From Teretinema zuelzerae (GTDB lineage Bacteria > Spirochaetota > Spirochaetia > Treponematales > Treponemataceae), in NCBI RefSeq assembly GCF_021021555.1, contig NZ_JAINWA010000003.1:1612001-1676000 (forward strand): DNA of 64,000 nt. The letters run 5' to 3'. This document shows, piece after piece, positions 49,615 to 58,312 of this stretch. The notes beneath the pieces are model-generated. The model ran no database searches. It was not told the DNA's origin and saw nothing but the letters and a program-made list of their open reading frames with translations. Positions within the stretch are counted from its first letter, which is position 1; each line of letters begins with the position of its first letter. The translations under genes and the position numbers were made by a program.

Positions 49615-52504
49615 ACTCTTCAGGCTTCAGCACTGCTTCGACCCTCCGGTCCGGATCCAGATATTTCCGCGCCTGGGCCTGCAAGCCCTCGGCGGTTAAC
49701 AGTTCAAGAAACGGTTCCGATTCCGCGATCATCGAAAGGGGAAGCCCCTGCATATCCCGGCTCGCGATCTCTGAAAGCCACCATCCGTTGTTCCGCAAGC
49801 CCGTTTCACGCGAGCGACGCCAGGCTTCACGCAGCTTCGTCACCTCGGCCTCTCCGGGAAGCTCATCCCGAAGCCGCCGGATCTCTTGTAAAACAGCCCG
49901 GGTCAGCGCGTCCTCCCGTCCCGGTTCGCAGCCGAATTCTATCGTTATTTCATACCCGTTTTCCGGAAAACCGACGAGGGAGCCGCCGACGGTCGCTCCG
50001 TAGGTTCCGCTCATATCCTCGCGGATCACATCGCGCAGCCGCAGATCGATAAGAGATACGAGCGAGTCGAAAAGATCCCGGTCGCGTCCTGAGGGAAGGG
50101 CTTCTCCGCCGAAGGCGAGAAACACCCTGCTGCCCGAATCCCTGCCCCGGACCAGCGTCTGCGAACGGATGCCCGAGGGAAAGGCGATTCCGGAAGGCTT
50201 CGCTGTCTCCCGTTTCGCCTCTGCGCCGCCGGCCGCGCCGGAAACGCTATTCGTCCCGCCGAAATACCGCAGAACATTCTCTTTCAGGAGCGCCTCATCG
50301 ATGGAGCCCACGAATAAAAAGGTAAAGTCGCCAGGATCGGCGAACCTGCCGCGCCAGGCCTTTTCGGCGCGCCCGCTGTCCATAAGAGCGACAAGCTCTT
50401 CGGTCAGATTGGAACGCCGGATCGAGCCGCCGTAGAGAAGCCGGGTTTTCAAGTCGGCGAAGGCCTCGATCGGACTGTTTTTCCGCGAGGAGGCTACGGC
50501 GGAAAGCTGGTCAGTCAGGGCGGTCCAGGGCTCGGTCGAGAAGCGCGGCGAGGCAAAGTGGAGAGCGGTCAGTTCGAAGAGGGTTTCCAGGTCCGATACC
50601 GAAGAATACCCCGAAAACCCTTCCCAGCTTTCATCGAGCCAGGGTGAAAGGGAGACGGATTTTCCCGCCAGCTTCTTGGACAAACCGCTCGCGGAGAATT
50701 CTCCGAGGCCGGACATTTCAAGCCAGTCTCCCGCGACGATGGCGGAAGGAAAATCGGCATCGGAAACCAGGGAGGTTCCGCCCGAACTCCAGGCGGAAAA
50801 CAGGATCTGATTGTCCTTGAAGTCGGTCGGCAGTACCAGCACCCGGGCTCCGTTGGAAAGCCGCCACTCACGGATATCGGTGCCGGGAACAACAGACTCA
50901 CCCGCGATGGAAAGAGGCTTCGATCCGGAGGGGACCTCAAAAAGAGGCGTATCCAAATTCTCATCCTCCCAGGGGCCCAAATCCGCTACGGGTGCGGCTT
51001 GCCACAAACCGAGAAGCTCCTCTTCATCCGGCACGTCCGCGGAATCCTGCGGAGCGGACACGAACAAGCGGCTTCCCCTGCCGTCGAACCATTCTTCTAT
51101 AGAAGCGTTCACTTCTGCAACGCTGATGTCCGGGAGAATCCGCTCGTACAGATTTTTTCGCTCGTCTATCGAAAGAGCCGGATCTTCCAGCAGAAATTCC
51201 TGCAACAGCTGGGACGCATACATGGCCGATGAAGCCTTATCCCGATCCAGCCACGACTGTCTCGCCGCGTTCAACATCGAATCCCGGCCGCGGGAAAGCT
51301 CGGCGGCGGTGATTCCGTAGCGTTCGAACCGTTCGAGCTCGGCCGTTATCTCGGCGAGGCCTTCGCGGAACCGCCCCGGTTTCGGAACAAAGCCGACATA
51401 GGTAAATCGCCCGGGACCGGCAATCCGCTGGGAAGACGCGCTTCCCGCCAAAAGCTGCGAAACCCCGTTCAGACGATTCTCCTCGAGCCTCGCGTTGAAC
51501 GCCTCGAAGGCGATGCCCCTCACCAGACGCCGCCTGAGAGCGCCTTCGGTCGCGACAGGTTCGTACGGAAAGGCCTCGAAAATCTGCGCGGTCGCGTAGC
51601 GCAATTCCGGATCGCGAAAAATCAGAACTTCAGGCTCCCCGCCGAACGATAGAGGCGGTACCGAAGGCGTCTTCTGCTCGGGAGACGCCGGAATAGAGCC
51701 GAGGCTCTTTTCGATATGCGAACGAACGACCTCCGGATCGGCGTCGCCTGTTATCGTCACATTCATCGACTCAGGCCTGTACCATGCCCGATAAAAATCG
51801 ACGACCCGCTCGCGGGATATCGCGCGGACAATTTCGGGATCCCCGATCGGCAGCCGCTCCGCATAGGCCGAGCCCTCCAGAATAAAGGGAACCCGCAGAT
51901 CGCCGGCCCGGCCTTCCGCGTTCCTGCCCAGGCGCCACTCCTCGATTACGACGCCGCGCTCCTTGTCGAGCTCCTCGGGATCGAAGCTCAAGCCCGCGGC
52001 CCAATCGCGCAAAACAAGAAAGGTGTTCGCGATGATCTCGGGATCGTCGGCGGGAATTTCGAGCATATACACCGTCTCGGTAAAAGAAGTGTAGGCGTTC
52101 ACCTCGGGGCCGAAGGCCATTCCGATGGATTCGAAATAGCTCGCCAGCTCGTTCTTTTTAAAATGCTCGGTGCCGTTGAAGGCCATGTGTTCAACAAAAT
52201 GGGCGACGCCCTTCTGGTCGTCTTCCTCGTGAACCGAGCCGGCCTTCACCGCGAGCCGGATGAACAACCTGTTCGCCGGCTCCCTGTTTTGAAGAAACTG
52301 CCAGGACAGACCGTTCTCCAGGCGCCCGCGAAGAACTTCGGGATGCGCGGCAAGGGCCGGCGTACCGTCGCCTGGCGCGGAGCCGGTCGAACGCGCGGCG
52401 CCGGCGCAGGAAAGCAGCGCGGCCGCGGAAAAAAGCATGCATACAGAAAAAAACAGCGCTCGCGCCTGAAAAAACGGGCGCCGGGCGAAATCATCGATTT
52501 TCAT
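49613..52504 (-). CDS. M16-family zinc protease, lipoprotein
   Basis: 963-residue metalloprotease of the pitrilysin/PqqL type. Signal peptide with lipobox (ALLSC, Cys33), so anchored in the envelope. The N-terminal M16 domain holds the inverted zinc motif His102-x2-Glu105-His106 (HFVEHMAFNG) with third ligand Glu182, exactly 76 residues on (KERGVVIEEW). Three further M16-like domains follow, as in full-length single-chain members. Likely degrades peptides or small proteins in the periplasm. Ribosome site GGAGG. Own transcription unit. Confidence 0.92.
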   Translation of the reverse strand: MKIDDFARRPFFQARALFFSVCMLFSAAALLSCAGAARSTGSAPGDGTPALAAHPEVLRGRLENGLSWQFLQNREPANRLFIRLAVKAGSVHEEDDQKGVAHFVEHMAFNGTEHFKKNELASYFESIGMAFGPEVNAYTSFTETVYMLEIPADDPEIIANTFLVLRDWAAGLSFDPEELDKERGVVIEEWRLGRNAEGRAGDLRVPFILEGSAYAERLPIGDPEIVRAISRERVVDFYRAWYRPESMNVTITGDADPEVVRSHIEKSLGSIPASPEQKTPSVPPLSFGGEPEVLIFRDPELRYATAQIFEAFPYEPVATEGALRRRLVRGIAFEAFNARLEENRLNGVSQLLAGSASSQRIAGPGRFTYVGFVPKPGRFREGLAEITAELERFERYGITAAELSRGRDSMLNAARQSWLDRDKASSAMYASQLLQEFLLEDPALSIDERKNLYERILPDISVAEVNASIEEWFDGRGSRLFVSAPQDSADVPDEEELLGLWQAAPVADLGPWEDENLDTPLFEVPSGSKPLSIAGESVVPGTDIREWRLSNGARVLVLPTDFKDNQILFSAWSSGGTSLVSDADFPSAIVAGDWLEMSGLGEFSASGLSKKLAGKSVSLSPWLDESWEGFSGYSSVSDLETLFELTALHFASPRFSTEPWTALTDQLSAVASSRKNSPIEAFADLKTRLLYGGSIRRSNLTEELVALMDSGRAEKAWRGRFADPGDFTFLFVGSIDEALLKENVLRYFGGTNSVSGAAGGAEAKRETAKPSGIAFPSGIRSQTLVRGRDSGSRVFLAFGGEALPSGRDRDLFDSLVSLIDLRLRDVIREDMSGTYGATVGGSLVGFPENGYEITIEFGCEPGREDALTRAVLQEIRRLRDELPGEAEVTKLREAWRRSRETGLRNNGWWLSEIASRDMQGLPLSMIAESEPFLELLTAEGLQAQARKYLDPDRRVEAVLKPEE

Positions 52505-52537
52505 TCAATCCTCCGTTCCAAAGACTTATAATAGGAC

Positions 52538-52646
52538 ACCTCTAAAAAACTTCAGTTTTTTAGAGGTCTACCTTAATATAGGTGTAAATCCTGTAAGGAT
52601 TTACAAGGGCACCGAGGAAAACTCACCGAGTTTTTCGAGGTGCCCG
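52538..52646. repeat. cluster of three palindromes
   Basis: Three consecutive hairpins: ACCTCTAAAAAACT / AGTTTTTTAGAGGT with a 2-nt loop (52538-52567); TGTAAATCC / GGATTTACA (52583-52605); and GGGCACC ... AAAACTC / GAGTTTT ... GGTGCCC with an internal mismatch (52608-52646). They lie between divergent genes, so they are not terminators of either. The composition suggests a REP/MITE-like intergenic element. Confidence 0.65.
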
Positions 52647-52708
52647 ATAATACAAAGGAGCCGGGCCCCTCAAGAAGGACCAATCTCGCGAAGCGCGGGC
52701 TCGCCCGA

Positions 52709-52737
52709 TTGACCCTGACAGCCGTCCCGGGTATTCT
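52709..52737 (+). promoter_or_regulatory. promoter of the riboswitch-permease transcript
   Basis: -35 TTGACC (52709-52714), 17 bp, -10 TATTCT (52732-52737). The predicted start near 52744 is just ahead of the riboswitch P1 helix. Confidence 0.72.
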
Positions 52738-52747
52738 GTGAACCATC

Positions 52748-52867
52748 CGAAAGGGGAGTAGTTACACGCCTGGAATCAACAACCGGTTCAGCCTTGCGGC
52801 GGCCTGGTTCCAGCCTCCGTACCAAACGGCGCAGCCGCGAGGGGAAACGGGGAAACAAGACCTTTCG
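52748..52867 (+). ncRNA. yybP-ykoY (Mn2+-sensing) riboswitch aptamer
   Basis: The two conserved blocks of the class are present: 5' AAAGGGGAGTAG (52750-52761) and 3' CAAGACCTTTC (52856-52866), closed by the P1 helix CGAAAGG / CCTTTCG (52748-52754 with 52861-52867). The intervening sequence folds into GC-rich arms. Members of this class bind Mn2+ and switch on manganese-export genes. Here the downstream terminator competes for the 3' P1 strand, so ligand binding should permit read-through (ON switch). Confidence 0.88.
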
Positions 52868-52938
52868 CACAGGGATCCGAATCAAGACCGAAAACGGCTC
52901 TTGGAAGAAATCGGACTCCGGTGCGAAAGGTTTTTTTT
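52860..52938 (+). terminator. riboswitch expression platform (regulated terminator)
   Basis: ACCTTTCGCAC (52860-52870) pairs perfectly with GTGCGAAAGGT (52921-52931), followed by eight T (52931-52938). The first arm includes the whole 3' strand of riboswitch P1, so aptamer and terminator are mutually exclusive. A smaller hairpin sits in the loop. Confidence 0.88.
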
Positions 52939-52966
52939 CGCTCGCCCGGATGATAAGGAAGAAGAA

Positions 52967-54247
52967 ATGGAAATGAAATGGATCGTACTCGCGATCGCCG
53001 CGCTCATGTACGGAGTAGTGGTCGCGTTCCCCCACAAAAAAGCCTGGGCTACCCTCGGAGCCGCTGCGGCGGTGATTCTCCTGCAGGTAGTGACCCCGGC
53101 CCACGCGTTCGGAACCCTCGTGAACTGGAACGTCCTCATGATCTATGTCGGCAGCCTCGCGATAGCGGAGCTCTTCATCTACTCCCGGGTTCCCGCCCGC
53201 ATCGCGGACAACATCGTAGCCGCGACGCCGAACATAGGGCTCGCGATAGTCGCAATCCTCATGATGACCGGCATCATCTCCGCCTTCGTGGAAAACGTCG
53301 CGACCGTCCTCGTCATGGCTCCCATCGCCCTCGCCCTCTCCCGAAAACTCAAAATGAACCCCACATACTTCATGGTGGGCCTGGCAGTCATGGCGAACCT
53401 CCAGGGCACCGCCACACTCGTCGGCGACCCGCCCTCGATGATCTTCGCGAGCTTCGCCAACTACGGCTTCAACGACTTCTTCGTCTACCAGGGCCGCCTC
53501 TCCATCTTCTTCATTGTTCAGGTAGGAATGCTCGCGGGAGCCGTCTTCTTCTATGCCTACTTCGCCAAAAACGGCGGACAAAAGGTCGACATTGAACGCG
53601 AACCGATCGTCTCTCTCGTTCCCACGGCCCTTCTCGTTCTCATGATAATAGGCCTGGCGATATCATCGTTCTTCCATACCGGCATCTCGATTTGGTCCGG
53701 CCTCACAGTCATGATTCTCGGAGTCGCAGGACTTCTGTGGTACCGCTTCGTCCGCAAGGAATCGACCGCCGACACCCTTAAAATGATCAAAGGGCTCGAC
53801 TGGGAGACCATCGTCTTCCTCATCGGAATTTTCATCGTCATCGGCGCTATCGCCGAAACCGGCCTTCTCGAAGAATTCGCGATCTTCCTCTCTACCCTCG
53901 TCGGCTCAAACGTCCTTCTCGGCTTCGTCGTCATTCTCGCCGTCTCCGTCGTCATCTCCGGCTTCGTGGACAACGTTCCCTACATCATCGCAATGCTGCC
54001 CGTCGCCTCGACCCTCGCCGTAAACATGGGGCTCAAACCCGAACTCTACATGTTCGCCCTGCTCATCGGTTCCTGCCTCGGCGGAAACCTCACGCCCTTC
54101 GGAGCCTCCGCGAACATCGTCGCCATGGGCATCCTTAAAAAAAACGGCTCGCCCATGAACTTCTCCGGCTGGCTCAAAATCGGCGCCCCCTTCACCCTCA
54201 TTACCACCGCCGCCGCCTCGGCATTCCTCTGGCTCGTGTGGCGATAA
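52967..54247 (+). CDS. ArsB/NhaD/SLC13-superfamily permease, candidate Mn2+ exporter
   Basis: 426-residue inner-membrane ion transporter with about 11-12 hydrophobic segments. It shows the superfamily's paired motifs: NVATVLVMAPIALALS with GTATLVGDPPSMI in the first half, and VDNVPYIIAMLPVA with GGNLTPFGASANIVAMG in the second. Relatives extrude arsenite, Na+ or organic anions. Control by a manganese riboswitch suggests that it exports Mn2+ or protects from its excess (inference). Start at the ATG after AAGGAAG. It has no arsR/arsC neighbours, which argues against arsenite. Confidence 0.9.
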   Translation: MEMKWIVLAIAALMYGVVVAFPHKKAWATLGAAAAVILLQVVTPAHAFGTLVNWNVLMIYVGSLAIAELFIYSRVPARIADNIVAATPNIGLAIVAILMMTGIISAFVENVATVLVMAPIALALSRKLKMNPTYFMVGLAVMANLQGTATLVGDPPSMIFASFANYGFNDFFVYQGRLSIFFIVQVGMLAGAVFFYAYFAKNGGQKVDIEREPIVSLVPTALLVLMIIGLAISSFFHTGISIWSGLTVMILGVAGLLWYRFVRKESTADTLKMIKGLDWETIVFLIGIFIVIGAIAETGLLEEFAIFLSTLVGSNVLLGFVVILAVSVVISGFVDNVPYIIAMLPVASTLAVNMGLKPELYMFALLIGSCLGGNLTPFGASANIVAMGILKKNGSPMNFSGWLKIGAPFTLITTAAASAFLWLVWR

Positions 54248-54280
54248 TATAAGGAATCAAGGTCGACGCAGAACGTCCCT

Positions 54281-54363
54281 GCTCCGGCGAAAATCCATCG
54301 CCGGAGCGGCCGGCAAGGGAGCCGAACGTCGGAGCGAGCCCCATCCCCGTACCGCTTGCCGGC
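54281..54363. other. two GC-rich hairpins after the permease gene
   Basis: GCTCCGGCGA / TCGCCGGAGC (54281-54307, 7-nt loop) and GCCGGCAAG / CTTGCCGGC (54309-54317 with 54355-54363). Neither has a T run; they may act as transcript ends or stabilisers for the convergent genes. Confidence 0.45.
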
Positions 54364-54426
54364 TTCCCTGCCCGGATGCTGAAACAGTTACCCTCCGCGC
54401 ATACGCCGCGCGGTCAGCCAGTGCCT

Positions 54427-55242
54427 TCACTCTCCCGGGGCGGTTTTCTTCCGGTGTTCGGTTATCCACCGGGCGCTCCAGTCCACGAACGGCCGTTGAT
54501 CGAAGCACCGGATTTCCGCGTTCCCGACGAGAACCGGCCGTATGCCGGCGAAGGAGTCCCAATCCTTCCCGAGCGCGACAAAATCTGAATCGTCGACCGC
54601 AATCGTGTCATAGCAAACGCGCTCCCGCTTCCCCTCCCGATACACGGCGCTCCATTCCCTCGACATCGGCTTGTCCCAGTCCGCTCGATATTCCGCCAAG
54701 TGAATCGACGTGTTTTTGTCGTACCCGACGCCCATCAGCAACACCTGTCCGTCCAGCTTATACAGCCTCCCGGTCGGGGAATCGTCCCCGAAGATGTCGG
54801 ATAAATCGTGGTTTTCAGTCAAATACGCGGCGTGCTTTCCCGCAGCGCACACCGAGCGGGCCGGATGCGATGAACGCCTGGAGCCCGGCCAGGTCCGGAG
54901 CATTTCGGCAACCGCGCCCATGCCGATTGAAGGCGTCACAGCAGGATCGAAGGCGGGCCAGTTTTCGCGGATCGCGGGCCACCACGCTTCAGGCTCGAGC
55001 CAGTGGACGCCCGTTTCAGGATCCAGGTTCTTCCACGTTTGCGCCGGCATCATCAGCGTGCCCTCAGGACCGACGACTTCCAGCAGGGCACGGATCGCCG
55101 TTTCCGCCCCGCCCATAACGAAGCCGAACGATGAAAGCGACGCATGGGCGAAGACAGAGGCGCCGGCTTTCAAGCCCGCCTTGCGCAATCCGGCGATAAT
55201 GTCTTCTTTCAGAATCAACGGCCTATCGGTTTTCTCGGACAT
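54427..55242 (-). CDS. AAC(3)-family N-acetyltransferase
   Basis: 271-residue cytoplasmic acetyl-CoA-dependent acetyltransferase of the aminoglycoside 3-N-acetyltransferase/YokD family. Motifs: FAHASLSSFGFVMGGAETAI, VGPEGTLMMPAQT, SSHPARSVCAAG (active-site His region) and LMGVGYDKNTSIHLAEY. Family members range from true aminoglycoside resistance enzymes to antibiotic-biosynthesis or unknown acetyltransferases; sequence alone does not prove drug resistance. The ATG behind AAGGAGA is used instead of a longer frame. 176 bp after an unknown gene on the same strand. Confidence 0.85.
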   Translation of the reverse strand: MSEKTDRPLILKEDIIAGLRKAGLKAGASVFAHASLSSFGFVMGGAETAIRALLEVVGPEGTLMMPAQTWKNLDPETGVHWLEPEAWWPAIRENWPAFDPAVTPSIGMGAVAEMLRTWPGSRRSSHPARSVCAAGKHAAYLTENHDLSDIFGDDSPTGRLYKLDGQVLLMGVGYDKNTSIHLAEYRADWDKPMSREWSAVYREGKRERVCYDTIAVDDSDFVALGKDWDSFAGIRPVLVGNAEIRCFDQRPFVDWSARWITEHRKKTAPGE

Positions 55243-55418
55243 GATTTCTCCTTTACATACGGTTGCCCGTATACCGGGATTATTCAAGGTAGACCGGTTT
55301 ACCACAAGAGGGTATCCCGGATAAAACGAAGAAAAAACCAGTTCGCCTTCTACAGACAAATAAGAAGAGTAGCGAATTGCGGCTTTACGCGGAAGATCAC
55401 CGGATGATCAGCGAATAA

Positions 55419-56003
55419 TCATCCAATGAGCCCTGCGTACAGCGCGCGGAAGCTTTGAGCCGTCAAACCGCGGGCAAGAACTTCGGAAGAAACGCCGGAG
55501 GCCTCCAGAACAAAGCGAAGCGCGCTGTTCGCCTGCCAGAACGAGCCGAGCCTTCCGTCGCTTCCGATGAATCGGGCGCCCTCGCGGTCGAGGACGCGGG
55601 AATGGCGGTTCACCGAGTCGAGATAGGGCCTGAGACGATGAGCGTTGTCCGAGATAAAGCTCGAAGCGAACCAACCGTCCTGCATATCTGCGAAAACAAG
55701 AGGGCCCCACTCCTTGTCGAGCAGCTCGGCGAACAAACGATCCGCCGCGGGAGCGTCGGGAGCGCCTTCGGCCTCGATGAGAGCGGAGCGGAGAAGAGTG
55801 AAGTGGAAGTGCGACTGCACGATGGAAATATCCCGGTGGGTGAGCAGATTAAGATAGCTTGATGCGGCGACCGATGTGTCGACCGTCCGGCGGTCCGGGA
55901 GAGAATCCGCGAAGGACTTTCCCTTGAGAACGCTCGAAACGATCTTCTCGGTGCGGGCCTTCACTTCGGTATATCTTCCATAGAAAACTGCGGGAATAAT
56001 CAT
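55419..56003 (-). CDS. hypothetical protein
   Basis: 194-residue protein that I do not recognise. The N-terminus MIIPAVFYGRYTEVKARTEK has no signal peptide. The rest is mainly helical with SYLNLLTHRDISIVQSHFHF, WGPLVFADMQDGWFASSF and a C-terminal segment ARGLTAQSFRALYAGL. GGAGG lies 8 nt before the ATG. A small inverted repeat (GGATGAT / ATCATCC) spans its stop codon. It may share a transcript with the acetyltransferase gene downstream. Confidence 0.6.
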   Translation of the reverse strand: MIIPAVFYGRYTEVKARTEKIVSSVLKGKSFADSLPDRRTVDTSVAASSYLNLLTHRDISIVQSHFHFTLLRSALIEAEGAPDAPAADRLFAELLDKEWGPLVFADMQDGWFASSFISDNAHRLRPYLDSVNRHSRVLDREGARFIGSDGRLGSFWQANSALRFVLEASGVSSEVLARGLTAQSFRALYAGLIG

Positions 56004-56158
56004 GAGGAGAGCCTCCGCGAAACAGCGCTGATAATCGAAACCGGGGGACCCCCGGGGAAGGCATTGTATGAAGAGAGCCGCAAAGATGCAAGTTTCCGGC
56101 CTAAAAAAAACATCCGGGAGTCAGCAGGAACGCGGACGGAATTTTCCGTCGGTCGTGT

Positions 56159-56164
56159 TATACT
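56159..56164 (+). promoter_or_regulatory. -10 box placed for a leaderless mRNA
   Basis: TATACT ends 7 nt before the ATG of the following lipoprotein gene, and no Shine-Dalgarno sequence is present. No convincing -35. Confidence 0.5.
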
Positions 56165-56171
56165 CGGTACT

Positions 56172-56561
56172 ATGAAAAGAAACCTTTCGCCTCGAACGCT
56201 GTACAGCGCGGGACTTTTGGTCGCAGCGGCCGCCGTGCTCTTCGCATCGTGTCTTCCCGGACCGAATTCTTCCGCTCTTGTTCAAAGCGCGGATGCCGAA
56301 CCGGCGGGATTTCTTCTGGGACTCTGGCATGGAATAATCTGCGTCGTGTCGTTCATCGTATCGTTCTTTAAAAAAGACGTGAACATCTACGAAACGGTCA
56401 ACAACGGCTGGCAATACAACGCGGGATACCTCCTCGGACTCATGATATCCCTGGGCGGAAGCGCACGCGGATCCTGCGGCCAAAAAAAAGAGTTCCCGCC
56501 CTGCGCCGACGGTAGAAATCCCCGCAAAATCGCGCAACAGGAATCAGCGGACGAGCAATAA
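56172..56561 (+). CDS. small lipoprotein, predicted leaderless
   Basis: 129 residues: basic N-terminus, hydrophobic stretch and lipobox AVLFASC. Then a short conserved segment GFLLGLWHGIICVVSFIVSFF, DVNIYETVNNGWQYNAGYLLGLMISLGG that recurs in small bacterial lipoproteins and membrane proteins of unknown function. The Cys/Lys-rich tail after GSCGQKK looks poorly conserved. First gene of a five-gene same-strand run with a protease, barrel-like protein, regulator and cytolysin-like protein. Confidence 0.68.
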   Translation: MKRNLSPRTLYSAGLLVAAAAVLFASCLPGPNSSALVQSADAEPAGFLLGLWHGIICVVSFIVSFFKKDVNIYETVNNGWQYNAGYLLGLMISLGGSARGSCGQKKEFPPCADGRNPRKIAQQESADEQ

Positions 56562-56629
56562 ACCTGAGTGAATCCCGCATCGGGGGAACCCCGAATATGC
56601 CCCGCAACATCATTAATAAGGAAGACTTT

Positions 56630-57397
56630 ATGGAATACCGAGTTCATCAAAAAGAGACATTCTACTTCACCCTTAAAATTCTTTTCACCGTCGTCGTCGT
56701 TTTTTTCGCTGTATCAGCTTTAAAGAATCTTACCGCCCTGGGCGCCGAAGCCGCGGGTCCGACCGCCGCCGTTTTCGTCTTTTACGCCGTTTTTATCTGG
56801 CTCTTCATCTGGTTCCAGAAGGTTTTGTTAATCGGACACCTCAAGGGAAACGGCGTGGAGATCACCGCCTCCCAGTTTCCGGAAGCCCATGAAGCCTATC
56901 GCAAGATCGCGGAAGGACTCCAAATCAGGAAAATCCCGCCCCTTTTCATTCTGCAGGAAGGAGGAGCGCTCAACGCCTTCGCTGTGCGTTTTTCCGGACG
57001 AAACTACATTGCCGTTTATTCAGAAATATTCAGCATGTACGAATCTGCTCCGGAAATCGTGCAGTTCGTCCTCGCTCATGAACTGGGCCATGTAAAAAGA
57101 AACCATCTCGTCAAACGCTTCTGGACCCTTCCCTCGGCGTTCGTCCCCTTCCTGGAGGCGGCATATTCGAGAAGCTGCGAGCATACCTGCGACCGCATCG
57201 GCGCAGCCTTCTGCGGAGAAAAAAGCATCCAGGGGCTTATTCTTCTCGCGGCGGGAAAAGACATCTTCAGCAAGGTTAAAGTCGAAAGCTACATTGAAAG
57301 CGCGAAAACCAACAATACAGCCGCCGTCAAATTCGCTCAGCTTTTCATGAGCCATCCGTACATACCGCTCAGGATCAGGGATCTCCAAAATCAATAA
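56630..57397 (+). CDS. M48-family membrane zinc protease
   Basis: 255-residue HtpX/Oma1-like protease. Two hydrophobic segments (about 12-32 and 45-67) anchor it, and the active site His150-Glu151-x2-His154 (AHELGHVKRNH) lies after a FAVRFSGRNYIAVYSEIF segment. Third zinc ligand is probably Glu184 (SRSCEHTCDR). Typical roles are quality control of membrane proteins or processing of partner proteins. Start at the ATG after AAGGA; 68 nt after the lipoprotein gene and 12 nt before the next gene. Confidence 0.88.
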   Translation: MEYRVHQKETFYFTLKILFTVVVVFFAVSALKNLTALGAEAAGPTAAVFVFYAVFIWLFIWFQKVLLIGHLKGNGVEITASQFPEAHEAYRKIAEGLQIRKIPPLFILQEGGALNAFAVRFSGRNYIAVYSEIFSMYESAPEIVQFVLAHELGHVKRNHLVKRFWTLPSAFVPFLEAAYSRSCEHTCDRIGAAFCGEKSIQGLILLAAGKDIFSKVKVESYIESAKTNNTAAVKFAQLFMSHPYIPLRIRDLQNQ

Positions 57398-57409
57398 CGG
57401 AATACGCCG

Positions 57410-58276
57410 ATGACGCATACATGTTTTGACCTGTCCCGAAGCCGATCCAAGCCTCTCAGGAACTGCCTTGCCGCGTTCCTCTTCGCCGCCTTCAGCGCGG
57501 CTCCCGTATTCGCCGACTTCGACGGCTTGCGGACGGCAGTCGCGGAAGCCGAAGAGACGACGGAAGAAGAGGAAGAGTCGTATTCCAGCGGAGGAGGCGG
57601 AGGAGAAAACAGCCTCGCCGCCGCGTTTTTCGAACTTTTTGTTCAAGTGTGGATCGTCAATAATTTCTACATGAGCTACGGAGAGGCTCCCTACCTCGAA
57701 GGAAAACTCATCCGCTATCCCCGGCCGGTTTTAGCGGGCGCTCAGGACAAGCCGGACATCGAGTTCGCTCCTGTTTCCGAAAAGGACCACTGGTTCGCCG
57801 CCGAAATCCAGCCGGTGTGGATGAACGGCCTCGACGCCGGAGGTTCCTGGTTCAGCTTCCGGGGAAACATGTGGCGGTTTTTCGGTCCCTGGATAGAAGC
57901 GGCGTACCTCACCGACGGAACGGAACACCTCGCGAACGCAAGGCTCGGAGCGAACTTTTCCATCATACAGACGAATCCCTTCACGCTCGGCGCCTACTTC
58001 CAGTGGCAGCTGTGGTCGGGCATCCTCGACCGATCGAGCGGCACGATGGGCGCATATATCGATTCGTATCCGTTCAAGCCCGTAGCCCTCCATTTCCGCG
58101 GCGGCGTGCAACAATTCGACGGCTACCAGATCGGCGAAGCCGAACTCCGCGGCGGCTTTCTGCGCAAAAAGGCGGAATACTCGCTGGGCTGGAGATGGTG
58201 GACCGTGCAATCGAACAGCGGAACAAAGATCGAAGTCTACTCGGGCCCCTTCGCCTCGATCGGCTGGTGGTTTTAA
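57410..58276 (+). CDS. secreted beta-barrel-like protein of unknown function
   Basis: 288 residues with a signal peptide (about 1-36, AAFSAAPVFAD), an acidic and glycine-rich linker (EETTEEEEESYSSGGGGG) and a mature part of amphipathic aromatic strands (WFAAEIQPVWMNGL, FRGNMWRFFGPWIEAAYL, FTLGAYFQWQLWSGIL) ending in FASIGWWF. The terminal Phe and strand pattern suggest an outer-membrane barrel of about 8-10 strands. No family recognised. 12 nt after the M48 protease gene and 36 nt before the large regulator gene. Confidence 0.65.
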   Translation: MTHTCFDLSRSRSKPLRNCLAAFLFAAFSAAPVFADFDGLRTAVAEAEETTEEEEESYSSGGGGGENSLAAAFFELFVQVWIVNNFYMSYGEAPYLEGKLIRYPRPVLAGAQDKPDIEFAPVSEKDHWFAAEIQPVWMNGLDAGGSWFSFRGNMWRFFGPWIEAAYLTDGTEHLANARLGANFSIIQTNPFTLGAYFQWQLWSGILDRSSGTMGAYIDSYPFKPVALHFRGGVQQFDGYQIGEAELRGGFLRKKAEYSLGWRWWTVQSNSGTKIEVYSGPFASIGWWF

Positions 58277-58312
58277 AAACGCGAATCCGTACCGGACACG
58301 CTGGAGAACATT

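Noticed and set aside
52670..53581. 303-codon minus-strand frame across the riboswitch and permease
   Set aside because: It covers the riboswitch, its terminator and the conserved permease in antisense. The product is His/Asp/Glu-rich with no recognisable motif.
52967..54247. Permease as an arsenite exporter (arsB)
   Set aside because: The superfamily includes ArsB, but no arsR or arsC is nearby and the leader is a manganese riboswitch.
54427..55242. Aminoglycoside resistance gene
   Set aside because: Family membership alone does not show drug acetylation. There is no mobile context, and many chromosomal members have other substrates.
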